In this document: piece by piece, positions 8,235 through 18,000 of the stretch
Layout: each line of letters begins with the position of its first letter
Numbering within the stretch: position 1 is the first letter of the stretch
Notes under the pieces: generated by a model
The model's database searches: none
Seen by the model: the letters and a program-made list of their open reading frames with translations, nothing else
What the model was told of the DNA's origin: nothing
Position numbers and translations under genes: made by a program
DNA from: Amycolatopsis mediterranei
Lineage (GTDB): Bacteria > Actinomycetota > Actinomycetes > Mycobacteriales > Pseudonocardiaceae
NCBI RefSeq assembly: GCF_026017845.1
Contig: NZ_CP100416.1
Coordinates: forward strand, 2,207,343-2,271,342
Direction of reading: 5' to 3'
Length of the DNA: 64,000 nt

Positions 8235-9219
8235 GCGGACCCGACTGACCACCGCCCTCGCGGCGGTCACGCTCCTCGCCGCCTGCGGCCAGCCGTCGAA
8301 GCCCAGCAGCTCCGGCGTCGGCGACCAGGACGTCGCCACCGGCGGACGGCTGTTCTCCACCGCGGACAGCGAAACGGCGAAGCTCGGCACGGACGTCGGT
8401 CCGGGCGTCTTCCCGCGCACGGTGACCCACGCGCTCGGCAAGACCAAGCTCGACAAGAAGCCCACGCGGGTCGTCGTGCTCGACAGCGGCGAGCTCGACG
8501 ACGTCCTCGCGCTCGGCGTCACCCCGGTCGGCATGGCGACCACGGCCGGGCAGAGCGGCGTGCCGTCCTACCTCGCCGACCGCGTCAAGGGCATCCCGGC
8601 GGTCGGGGACATCAACAACCTCGACCTCGAGCGGATCGCGGCGCTGACGCCGGATCTGATCGTCGGCAGCAAGCTGCGCGCCCGCAGCTGTCGGAAGATC
8701 GCGCCGACGGTGTTCGGCATCCGGCCCGGGTTCCCGTGGAAGGAGAACCTGCTGCTGGTCGGGGCTTCGCTCGGTGACGAGACGAAGGCGGTCGGGCTGC
8801 TGAACGACTACCAGAAGCGGGCGAACGAGGTGAAGGCCGCGGTCAAGGGCGCGCCGAAGATCTCGCTGCTGCGGTTCCTGTCCGGCAACATCCGCCTCTA
8901 CGGCAACCTCTCCTTCATCGGCGTCATCCTCGAGGACGTCGGGCTCGCGCGGCCGGCGCACCAGAACATCGACGAACTCGCCGCCCAGATCTCCAAGGAG
9001 CGCATCGACGAGGCCGACGCCGACTGGATCTTCTACTCCAGCTACGGCGCCGGCCCGAGCGCGGACGAGAAGGCCGTCACGAGCAGCGGGCTGTGGGCCG
9101 GCCTCGGCGCGGTCAAGGCGCAGCACGCGATCCCGGTGGCCGACGAGGTGTGGTTCCTCGGTCTCGGCCCGATCGGGGCGATGAAGGTCCTCGACGACCT
9201 GAAGAAGTACCTCGGCTGA
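8224..9219 (+). CDS. Siderophore-binding lipoprotein (TroA/FecB fold)
   Basis: Extracytoplasmic ferric-siderophore receptor of the ABC importer. The frame opens with a lipoprotein signal (KRTRLTTAL to LLAAC, Cys 21) and continues as a helical-backbone metal-receptor fold (RVVVLDSGELDDVLALG, then LTPDLIVGSKL). No ATG, GTG or TTG precedes the signal. The best start is CTG 8224, seven bases after AAGGA and overlapping the ATPase end by 11 bases. Around 8680 the sequence RARSCRKIAPTVF departs from the usual family wording, suggesting a small compensated indel. At 331 aa it is near the normal length. It is the only nearly intact gene of the operon. Confidence 0.75.
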   Translation: MRPKRTRLTTALAAVTLLAACGQPSKPSSSGVGDQDVATGGRLFSTADSETAKLGTDVGPGVFPRTVTHALGKTKLDKKPTRVVVLDSGELDDVLALGVTPVGMATTAGQSGVPSYLADRVKGIPAVGDINNLDLERIAALTPDLIVGSKLRARSCRKIAPTVFGIRPGFPWKENLLLVGASLGDETKAVGLLNDYQKRANEVKAAVKGAPKISLLRFLSGNIRLYGNLSFIGVILEDVGLARPAHQNIDELAAQISKERIDEADADWIFYSSYGAGPSADEKAVTSSGLWAGLGAVKAQHAIPVADEVWFLGLGPIGAMKVLDDLKKYLG

Positions 9220-9363
9220 GCTCGAGCGCGGGCATTCTGCGCAGCCGGAGACCCGAGCCCTCGGGATCCGGTGGGCATAATGCGCACCTGGAGCGGCATC
9301 GGTTGTGCGATGCGTCCACCGGTGGTGTTCTGAGGGGCGCTTCCTGCACGAAAGGTGTCGACG

Positions 9364-11658
9364 ATGACCCATGCCCCCGTGACCGCCCCGGCGCTCACCG
9401 CGATCGAGCAGCGGGTGCTGTGGCTCGCCACCGCGATCGTGCACCAGGCCAACCGGGTCCGCCCGAATCCGTCCGGGCTCAAGGTCGGCGGCCACCAGGC
9501 GTCGTGCGCGTCGCTGGTCTCGATCATGACGTCGCTGTGGTTCCGGCACCTGCGTCCCGAAGACCGCGTCTCGGTGAAGCCGCACGCGTCGCCGGTGCTC
9601 CACGCGATCAATTACCTCCTCGGCGAGCTCGACGAGGCCTACCTGCCGACGCTGCGCGAGTTCGGCGGCCTGCAGAGCTACCCGAGCCGCGCCAAGGACC
9701 CCGACCCGGTGGACTACTCGACCGGCTCGGTCGGCATCGGCGCGACCGCCCCGATCTGGGGCGCGCTGGCCCGCCGCTACCTGACGACCCGGGGCTCGTC
9801 GGCGGGCACCGGCCGCCAGTACTCGCTGGTCGGCGACGCCGAGCTCGACGAAGGCGCGATCTGGGAGGCCATCCTCGACCCGGCGGTCGCCGAACTGGGC
9901 GAGATCGTCTGGATCGTCGACCTCAACCGCCAGTCCCTCGACCGGGTCGTCCCGAACATCGCGGCCGGGCGGCTGCAGGGCATGTTCGACGCCGCCGGCT
10001 GGCAGGTCCTGGCGCTGAAGTACGGGCGGCTGCTGGAGGAGCTGTTCACCCGGCCCGGCGGCGCCGAGCTGCGCGCCCGCATCGACGGGATGCCGAACCC
10101 CGAGTACCAGCGGCTGCTGCGCTGCGACGCCGCGCAGCTGCGCGACCGGCTGCCCGCGGGCAATCCGGCTCTCTCCGCGCTGGTCGCGTCGCTCGACGAC
10201 GAGACGCTGCTGGCCGCCATCCGCAACCTCGGCGGGCACGACCTCGGCTCGCTCGACGAGGTCTTCGCGTCCGTTGCGGACGATCGGCCGACGGTGATCT
10301 TCTGCTACACCGTCAAGGGACGCGGTCTTCCCACGCAGGGGCACCCGCAGAACCACTCCTCGCTGCTGACCGTGGCGCAGATGGAAGAGCTGGCGTCGGC
10401 TCTGGGCACGGACCTCGCTTCGCCGTGGGAGCGCTTCGCTGACGGGTCGCCCGAAGGCGCGTTGTGCGCTGAGGTCGCTTCGCGCCTTCGCCGTCCGGAC
10501 GTTCCTTCGGTGCCTTCGCTGGAACTGCCCGTCGACATCGGACGTACGCCGTCAGGCACCGCGACGACGCAGGCCGCGCTGGGCCGCGTGCTGCTCGACC
10601 TGACGCGCGAAGCGCCCGAAGCGGCGAAGCGCGTGGTGACGGTCAGCCCCGACGTCAGCTCGACGACCAACCTCGGCGGCTGGGTCAACAAGGTCGGCGT
10701 CTGGTCGGCCACCGAGCGCCGCGACTGGTTCGAGGACGACCCCGAGACGATCATGCACTGGCGGGAGAAGCCGACCGGCCAGCACGTCGAGCTGGGCATC
10801 GCCGAGACGAACCTGGTGGGCCTGCTGGGCGAGCTCGGCGCGACCTGGAGCCGGTGGGGCGAGCCGCTGCTGCCCATCGGCGTCATGTACGACCCGTTCG
10901 TCGAGCGCGCGCTCGAGCCGTGGTCGTTCGGCATCTACGCGGGTGGGCAGTCGATCCTGATCGGGACGCCGTCGGGGGTCACGCTCGCGCCGGAAGGCGG
11001 CGCGCACCAGTCGATCACCACGCCGTCGATCGGGATCGAGCAGCCCGGCTGCGTCAGCTACGAACCGGCGTTCGCGATCGACACCGAGTGGACCCTGCTG
11101 GCCGCGCTCGGCCGGCTCGGCAAGCCGGGCGGCACGTCGTCGTACTTCCGGCTCTCGACGCGTCCGGTCGACCAGACGCTCGCCGCGGTGCCCACCGACC
11201 CGGCCGCCCGCGAACGCCGTCGCCGGCAGGTCGTGGCGGGCGCGTACCTGCTGCGGCGTGCGGCTTCACCGGCGGTCACGCTGGCGGCGATGGGCGCGCT
11301 GGTGCCGGACACCCTGGCGGCGGCCGAGCGGCTGGCCCAGGTCGGCGTCGAGGCCGACGTCGTGTGCGTGACCAGTCCGGGCCTGCTGTTCGAGGCGCTC
11401 CAGGCCCGGTCCGGCCGGGGGAGCGCCGAGTCGTGGATCCTCGACCGGGTGTTCCCGGCTTCGCGGGCGAAGCCGCTGGTCACCGTGCTCGACGGCCACC
11501 CGCACACGCTGGCGTTCCTGGCCGGGATCAACCGGGTGCCGTCGGTCGCTCTCGGCGTCACGGGTTTCGGGCAGTCGGGGTCGCTCGAGGACGTCTACCG
11601 CTACCACGGCATCGACACGGACGCGATCATCCGGGCCGCGCTCGACGCCGTCAGCTGA
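9364..11658 (+). CDS. Transketolase-like / pyruvate dehydrogenase E1-like thiamine-diphosphate enzyme
   Basis: A 764-aa cytosolic ThDP enzyme that resembles AceE-type E1 and transketolases. It has the N-terminal ThDP-binding domain (SVGIGATAPIWGALARRY, then the GDAELDEGAIWEAI to DLNRQS motif near residues 157-185), a pyrimidine-binding middle domain (GIAETNLVGLLGELG) and a C-terminal domain. The true substrate cannot be read from sequence. I start at ATG 9364 with GAAAGG nine bases upstream. No E2 or E3 gene is adjacent, which argues against a standard dehydrogenase complex. It converges on the lipoprotein gene, overlapping by eight bases. Confidence 0.85.
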   Translation: MTHAPVTAPALTAIEQRVLWLATAIVHQANRVRPNPSGLKVGGHQASCASLVSIMTSLWFRHLRPEDRVSVKPHASPVLHAINYLLGELDEAYLPTLREFGGLQSYPSRAKDPDPVDYSTGSVGIGATAPIWGALARRYLTTRGSSAGTGRQYSLVGDAELDEGAIWEAILDPAVAELGEIVWIVDLNRQSLDRVVPNIAAGRLQGMFDAAGWQVLALKYGRLLEELFTRPGGAELRARIDGMPNPEYQRLLRCDAAQLRDRLPAGNPALSALVASLDDETLLAAIRNLGGHDLGSLDEVFASVADDRPTVIFCYTVKGRGLPTQGHPQNHSSLLTVAQMEELASALGTDLASPWERFADGSPEGALCAEVASRLRRPDVPSVPSLELPVDIGRTPSGTATTQAALGRVLLDLTREAPEAAKRVVTVSPDVSSTTNLGGWVNKVGVWSATERRDWFEDDPETIMHWREKPTGQHVELGIAETNLVGLLGELGATWSRWGEPLLPIGVMYDPFVERALEPWSFGIYAGGQSILIGTPSGVTLAPEGGAHQSITTPSIGIEQPGCVSYEPAFAIDTEWTLLAALGRLGKPGGTSSYFRLSTRPVDQTLAAVPTDPAARERRRRQVVAGAYLLRRAASPAVTLAAMGALVPDTLAAAERLAQVGVEADVVCVTSPGLLFEALQARSGRGSAESWILDRVFPASRAKPLVTVLDGHPHTLAFLAGINRVPSVALGVTGFGQSGSLEDVYRYHGIDTDAIIRAALDAVS

Positions 11659-12229
11659 AGGTGGCGCCGCCGAGCATGGCGTCCATCTTGGCGTCCCAGC
11701 CGGGGAAGGACCCGTACTGGACGACCAGGATCCGGCTGGTCGGCAGCCACCACATCCGGACCTGGTTGTTCTGCGCCGAGTTCTCGCAGGTGACCTTCCA
11801 GCGGCCGTACTCGGCGTTCTTGGGGCCGATCGGCGCGAAGCCGGAGTCGAGGAGGGTGCTGCCGGTGGCCTCCGTGGCCTTGCCGGGCGGCGACGCGGGG
11901 GTGATGCAGGTCGGCAGGTCCGTGCCGGTGTACCAGCCGAAGGGCCGCTTCGTGCTCGGGAGGTTGATCGGCGTGCCGGCGTCCGGCTTGCGCAGGTTCA
12001 CGACCCGCGCTTCGCAGGCCACGGCGCCTTCGCTGATGCAGCCGTCCAGCAGGCCGTCCGGGCTGTGCTCGGTGTAGGTCGCGCCGGCCGGCAGGGTCAG
12101 GTGCAAGGACCCCACGGTGGCGCGCGGCCCGCTCGGCGTGCTCGGCGCGGGCGGGCCGTCGGCCGGGGTGCTGCAGGCGGCAGCGCTCAGGATGACCGCG
12201 ACAGCCAGGACGAGGTGCCGGAAGGACAC
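11651..12229 (-). CDS. Small secreted lipoprotein, unknown function
   Basis: A 192-aa protein with a clear lipoprotein signal (LVLAVAVILSAAAC, Cys at about 19), a Pro/Ser-rich linker and a globular extracytoplasmic domain containing four further cysteines that may form disulfides. It has no family I recognise. It is divergent from rlmN with a 155-bp gap, and its 3' end overlaps the transketolase-like gene tail to tail. Confidence 0.75.
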   Translation of the reverse strand: MSFRHLVLAVAVILSAAACSTPADGPPAPSTPSGPRATVGSLHLTLPAGATYTEHSPDGLLDGCISEGAVACEARVVNLRKPDAGTPINLPSTKRPFGWYTGTDLPTCITPASPPGKATEATGSTLLDSGFAPIGPKNAEYGRWKVTCENSAQNNQVRMWWLPTSRILVVQYGSFPGWDAKMDAMLGGATFS

Positions 12230-12384
12230 GCGCTCACCTCTTTCGTCGGACGCCGGTTTTCACGTCGTCGATCATCCCTCCGGGTGGCGCGGCTCCACCG
12301 ACCGGGGGCGGTCCGTGACCGGGAGTACACCGGGCCGGGGTGGTGCGGGCGGTGCCGGTGGGCGCGTGGGACACTGGTCCGGTT

Positions 12385-13491
12385 ATGACTGCCCTTCCCC
12401 TCGTCTTCGACGCGCCCAAGCGCGGCCTGCCGCCGCGCCACCTCGCCGACCTGTCGGTGTCCGAGCGCGCGGCCGCGGTCGCCGAGCTGGGGGAGAAACC
12501 GTTCCGCGCGAAGCAGCTGTCGAACCACTACTTCTCCCGGCTGACGGTGGACCCGGAGGAGATGACGGACATCCCGGCGGCGTCCCGGCAACGGCTGGTC
12601 GCCGACCTGATGCCGACGCTGCTGACCGAGGTCCGCGCGCTGGCGGCCGACGACGGCGCGACGCGCAAGACGCTGTGGCGCGCCCACGACGGCACGCTCC
12701 TGGAGAGCGTCCTGATGCGCTACCCGGACCGCGCGACGCTGTGCATCTCGAGCCAGGCGGGCTGCGGCATGGCGTGCCCGTTCTGCGCGACCGGCCAGGG
12801 CGGCCTCGACCGGAACTTGTCGACGGCGGAGATCGTCGACCAGGTCCGCTCGGCGGCGGCGGTCATGCGCGACGGCGCGATGCCGGGTGGTCCGGGCCGG
12901 CTGTCGAACATCGTCTTCATGGGGATGGGCGAGCCGCTCGCCAACTACAAGCGTGTGGTGGCCGCGGTCCGGCGGATCACGGATCCCGCGCCCGGTGGCC
13001 TGGGGATCGGGCAGCGTTCGGTGACGGTGTCGACGGTGGGTCTCGCGCCGGCGATCCGGAAGCTGGCGGACGAGAAGATGCAGGTGCGGCTGGCGGTGTC
13101 GTTGCACACGCCGGATGACGAGCTGCGGGACACCTTGGTCCCGGTGAACGAGCGGTGGTCGGTGGACGAGGTGCTGTCGGCTGCCCGGTACTACGCGGAC
13201 ACGTCCGGGCGGCGGGTGTCTATTGAGTATGCGTTGATCCGGGACATCAACGATCAGCCGTGGCGGGCGGAGTTGCTGGCGAAGCGGTTGCGGAAGCACT
13301 TGGGTCAGCTGGTGCACGTCAACGTGATTCCGTTGAATCCGACGCCGGGTTCGAAGTGGGATGCGTCGCCGAAGCCGGTGGAGCGGGAGTTCGTGCGGCT
13401 GGTGAACGCCGGGGGAGTAGCGTGCACGGTGCGTGACACGCGCGGCCAGGAGATTGCCGCGGCCTGTGGCCAGCTGGCCGCTGAAGGCTGA
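12385..13491 (+). CDS. rlmN: 23S rRNA (A2503-C2)/tRNA (A37-C2) methyltransferase RlmN
   Basis: Radical-SAM methyltransferase that methylates C2 of A2503 in 23S rRNA and A37 in some tRNAs. The 368-aa protein has the CX3CX2C iron-sulfur motif at Cys 127, 131 and 134, the [12 protein letters not shown]-binding segment near residue 181 and the acceptor cysteine at about 347 (ACTVRDTRG). I start at ATG 12385 instead of the upstream GTG because [14 protein letters not shown] is the family start. In relatives it follows cdsA directly; here 8.4 kb separates them. Its 3' end is repeated as a fragment at 21996-22210. Confidence 0.97.
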   Translation: MTALPLVFDAPKRGLPPRHLADLSVSERAAAVAELGEKPFRAKQLSNHYFSRLTVDPEEMTDIPAASRQRLVADLMPTLLTEVRALAADDGATRKTLWRAHDGTLLESVLMRYPDRATLCISSQAGCGMACPFCATGQGGLDRNLSTAEIVDQVRSAAAVMRDGAMPGGPGRLSNIVFMGMGEPLANYKRVVAAVRRITDPAPGGLGIGQRSVTVSTVGLAPAIRKLADEKMQVRLAVSLHTPDDELRDTLVPVNERWSVDEVLSAARYYADTSGRRVSIEYALIRDINDQPWRAELLAKRLRKHLGQLVHVNVIPLNPTPGSKWDASPKPVEREFVRLVNAGGVACTVRDTRGQEIAAACGQLAAEG

Positions 13492-14858
13492 GTTTTTTCG
13501 TTTCGGTTATGGAGAAATCGTCGTGATGTATGCGCCCAGCCTGTTGGACCCGGCTGCGGAATCGTTGAAGCTGGCGGATTTCCGCGGCGCGACCCAGGTG
13601 GCTCGGGAGGCGCGGACGTTGCTGGGTGAGCGGTTCAGCTCGGTGACGTTCATGTACGTGCTGATGCGGGCGTTCGAGGTCGAGTACACCGCGGCGTGTG
13701 ACGCTTCGCGGTGGCATGAGTTCCATGGTGGACCGCGGGCGCTTTCGGACGCTGATCTGGAGAAGCTGCTCGCTCCCTGGCTTGATCGCTGACCAGCGGT
13801 TCAGCCGCTCCGGTAGAGGGGTTCGCCCTGGACGGCGAGCACCAAACTAATTCGTTCGTCGAGCCTGCCGTGGCTTGCCCAGCGGTGAGCGGCAGGCCGG
13901 TGATGCCGCCGCCGGTGACCGTGCCGGTCTGGTCAGCGATGAACGGGTAGGCCTGAAACGCGCGAGCCGCGGGGGCGGCGGCGCGCTGGAACATTGCCTC
14001 CAGAGCCGGGAGTGCGTCGACGCGGAGAGCGATCGCGGACAGGCTCAGCGGCGTATGGCTGCGGCGCACCTGGTTGGCCTTGTCTCCATCGATGGCGTGT
14101 GCAATCAAGGACAGCGAGACAACCGCCACGACGAGGTAGTGTTGTGACCACTGTGGACGGTGCAAAGCAGTACGCTCAGTGCGGTCGTGGCGGCCGCGCG
14201 ATCAGCACGTAACGGCTGATCAGTCCGACGTTGCAGGCCACGCCCGCCCATCCCGCATCCCTCGCAGCCGACTGCTGCTGCTCGTCCTGCGCAGCAGCAG
14301 GACGAGCAGAGCGATGGTCGGACTACCCGCGATGACGGCAATGACCGACCACAGGCCGCCGGGCGCGGCGACGGAAAGCCGCCAGTCAGGGTCGAGGCGG
14401 CCGTCGCCCCGGACTGCGTTCCGGCGGGCTTGGTGAGCCAGCAGGTCGCGAGAGGATGACCGCGCCGGCTGCGGCGGGGGCGACGACGTGGAGCCAGGAT
14501 TCCTTGCGCAGCCATGTGATGAAGCCGATCAGGAACCAGATCGGCAACGCGGCACCGAAGCTCGGACAGCCCAGCGCAGCAGCCGGCGTACGCGCCGATC
14601 GTGCGGCCGTGGTGAGCGCAGGCGAGCGCAATCGTGCAGAACGTCACCGCGGGGACCCGACTGATGCCGTTCGCGCTCTGCAGCCACAGTTCGGCGGCGT
14701 GGGAGGTGAACAGAAGCCAGACATGGCCGCGGTCGGCGCGACGCCGAGCTGACGCGGAAGCTTCGCCGGACCTCGGTGGTTGGGCGCGAGTCCGGCGACA
14801 GCGGGGCCTGGGCGATCGTATCCGGCGAACTTTCGTCTGCGTACGGCGGTGACCTGCA
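13491..14858. repeat. Direct-repeat block A (88-aa gene plus decayed membrane gene)
   Basis: From the rlmN stop to about 14858 this DNA aligns with 33020-34904 (block C) in the same orientation. It contains the 88-aa gene, the convergent membrane gene and that gene's promoter region. In the last part GATCGTA-CCGG-GA-TTTC is shared and the homology stops at GGCGGTGACC in both. Block A has many deletions relative to C in the membrane gene; C has a deletion in the 88-aa gene. Confidence 0.85.
13526..13792 (+). CDS. 88-aa orphan protein, copy A
   Basis: A small, probably all-helical soluble protein of unknown function, starting MYAPSLLDPAAESL and ending LEKLLAPWLDR. GGAGA at 13511 supports GTG 13523 or ATG 13526; the second gives the start shared by all copies. 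It lies 34 bases after rlmN and could be co-transcribed. A near-identical copy is at 22244 and a deleted one at 33052. Between copies A and B, 54 bases in the middle are identical, so the protein is conserved rather than decaying. Confidence 0.7.
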   Translation: MYAPSLLDPAAESLKLADFRGATQVAREARTLLGERFSSVTFMYVLMRAFEVEYTAACDASRWHEFHGGPRALSDADLEKLLAPWLDR

Positions 14859-14866
14859 CTTTTACC
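13801..14866 (-). pseudogene. Decayed copy of the 550-aa membrane protein gene
   Basis: Fragments in several minus-strand frames match the intact gene at 33156-34808 in order: the C-terminal TGTVTGGGITGLPLT, then VHRPQW- and HAI-G-KA--RRS-PL, then SFGAALPIWF--WLR-ES, then the N-terminal region. Stretches between them are missing or frameshifted, and the 3' end has lost more than 60 codons. No single frame spans it. It lies immediately after the 88-aa gene, as in block C. Confidence 0.85.
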
Positions 14867-15097
14867 CGATCGGTGATCGATCGGCAACTGTGTGTTTCAT
14901 CTCACTCGACGGTGTAACGACGGTGTGAGGTTCCGCCGATGCAGGAGGCGGGTGAGGGACGAGAATTCCCGACCCCCGGGCCAGCCGGGTACGACGTGCG
15001 CGGAGGGCTCGGCTTCATCCCGCGTCGGCAGTTGTGCTCCGCGGGCCATTGGGGGCGGCCGCGGCGAGATGCCGGGTCGCCGGGGGAGGAACCGGTC

Positions 15098-18000
15098 GTG
15101 CTGCCGTTGTCGCGTCCTGTCCATCTGGTCCGCTGGGTTAGAGCACTCGTGCTCGTCTTGACGATGACCCTGCTCGTCGGTAGTGCTGAAGCGATCGCGG
15201 CTCCGCAGCGGCTGGCCGAAGCGCCGAAGCCGATCGACCCGCGCGATGTCGGGTTGCTGCCCTCGGCCCCACCGGCGCCTGTCGCGCCGCAGGCGCCGTC
15301 GAAGGCGGATTTCGCCGCTCAGAGCCGCCGCGACGGCGGCGCGGGCACGCACTTCGATCCGCAGCGGTCGAGGCCGGTGTCGCGGTCGATGTTCACCACC
15401 GAGTACGTCAACGTCGATGGCACGCATTCGGTGCGGCAGTCGGACCAGCCGTTGAACGTCCAGGACGAGCACGGTCAGTGGCAGCCGGTCCAGACCACCC
15501 TCGAAACCGATCCCGCGACCAAGCGCGCCGACGCGGACAATCACCCGCTGAGCCCGTCGCTGGCGACCAAAGCCAACGACGCGGCGGTGTTGCGGGTCGA
15601 GTCCGCCGGTCACGCCGCCGGTCTGGCGCTCGACCAGGCTGCCCCGGCATCGGCGGCGGTGAAGGGTGATTCGGTCACCTACCCCGAGGTCGCCGCCGGC
15701 ACGGACCTGGACTACGAGGTCACCCCGGGCGCGGTCAAGGAGACCATCAAGCTCAAGCGGCCCCCGGCCGACGGGCGCTCGTCGTGGAAGTTCAAGCTCA
15801 GCACCGGTGATCTGACGCCGAAGCTGGAGGAGAACGGCTCGGTCACCCTGGCCGACCAGGCGGGTGCGGCGCAGTTCGTGCTGCCGCCGATCGAGACCTG
15901 GGACTCCGCGGGTGGCGGGGTGACGGCTCCGGCGATGACCGGCGGCACCTACACCCTCGACAAGGCCGGCAACGACTGGTGGCTGACCGTCGCGGTCGAC
16001 CCGAACTGGCTGCGTGACCCCAAGCGGGTGTATCCGGTGAGCGTGGACCCGACGGTGACGTTCGGGGTGCAGTACTCCTTCGCCTACCGCTCCGACGGCA
16101 CCAACTGCACCAACTGCGGGCTGCGGGTCGGCAACAGCCAGGCCAACGGCGACACCTACAACCGGTCGGTCGCGCACTTCGACTATTCGCCGTTGTGGGG
16201 CAAGACGGTGGTCGGCGCGACCATGGACGTCACCCGCAACACCAGCGTGGTCGGGTCGGTCAAGACCTGGAACACCAGCCTGTATCACGCGTCGAACAAC
16301 GACTTCAACGGTGTCGGCCCGTTCCTGACCGGCGCCTTGGTCGGCGACGTCGGCTCGTTCTCCAGCCAGGCGTTCACGGACTTCCTGCGCGGCCGGGTGA
16401 ATGCCCGCGACGTCAACGTGTCGTTCATGCTGATCGGTGCCGAGAACCCGGGCACGTGGACGTACAAGAACCTCAACGCCACCCTCACCGTCGACACCGG
16501 CACGCCGGCGCCGGCCACGACGCTCGTCGCACCCGCCGATGGGACGGTGTCGACTTCTGTGACGCCGACGCTGTCGGTCGCCCCGGTGACCGACCCGGAC
16601 GGCGACGCCGTGAAGTACTGCTTCCGGATCGCCACCGGCGCCGACGGCAAGTCCGGTGTGGTGGTCGAGTCCGGTTGCCTGACGACGCCGACGTGGACGG
16701 TGCCGGCGGGGGTCTTGCAGGACGGTGTCGCCTACACCTGGCAGGCGATGACCTACAGCGGCGCCACCACGATCACCCCGACCTGGATCGGCCACCTCAA
16801 GATCGACCAGCGCATCGGTGACCACGGTCCATCGCCCGTGGACGACGCCGGGCCGGTCGAGGTCAACCTCGCCAATGGCAACGTGACGACGTCGCAGTCC
16901 TTGCCCACGTTCACCACGGTGGCTGGGAACGCGGGTCTGACCCTGACGTACAACTCGCAGCAGGTGGAGAACAAGGGCCTCAAGGCGTCCTACTTCGCCG
17001 ATCTGTCGCACAACGGGATCATCAACGATGCGCAGCAGCCGGTGCTGGTGCGACCGGAGCCGCAGGTCAACGTCGACTGGGGCACCGACTCGCCGTTCGC
17101 TCCGGCGTTGCCCGCGGACTGGTTCGTCGCCCGCTGGGAAGGCTTCTTCCAGGCCCCCGTCACCGGCACCTACCAGTTCGCCGGGGTACACGACGACGGC
17201 GGCACCGTGTGGATCAACGGCGCCAAGGTCTACGAGGTCAACAACGCGAGTGACCTGAACTGGACCCAGTCCACCAATGTTTCGCTGACCGCGGGGCAAC
17301 GCGTCCCGATCAAGGTGGAGAACGCCGAGGCGACGGGTGCGGCGAAGATGCGGTTGTTCGTCCGCACTTCCGACAACACCACCGTCGCCCCGCAGATCGT
17401 CCCGGCGGACTGGTTGTTCACCTCGGATCTGCCGGTGCTTCCGCAGGGCTGGACGCTGTCGGCGGACCTGGACGGCGAGGGTTCGAGCTACACCGAGGCC
17501 AAGGTCACCGACCAAAACGTCGTCTTGACCGACGCGAGTGGTGCGAAGCACACCTGGACGAAGAAGAGCGTCGGTGGCTACGCACCGCCGGCCGACGAGG
17601 ACGGCGTGCTCGGTGTCGATGCCGGCGGCAAGGTCACGTTGACGGACAGCGGTGACGTGTTCGTCTTCCGAGCCGACGGCAAGCTGGAGAGCCAGTCGTC
17701 GAGTGCCGACGCACGCAAGCCCGCTGCATTGCAGTACATCTACGACGGTGTGCCTTCTCGGCTGCGGGAGATCAAGGACCCCGTTTCCCAGCGCTCGCAG
17801 GTGCTCCACTACAACCGCGCAGGCGACGACTGCTACGGCGGAGCTACGCCGCCGAGCGGCGCGCAGGCTTTGCCGCCCTCACAGATGCTCTGCCGGATCA
17901 GCTACTGGGACGGCACCGAAACGCGCCTCTGGTACGTCGGGGGGAACCAGCTCGGCCGGATCGAGGACCCGGGCTCGGAGATCACGGACTACGGCTACAA

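Noticed and set aside
14897..17809. A 970-codon minus-strand open frame under the RHS gene
   Set aside because: Its translation is Arg/Val/Gly/Asp-rich antisense with no domain, and the plus strand clearly encodes the RHS protein.
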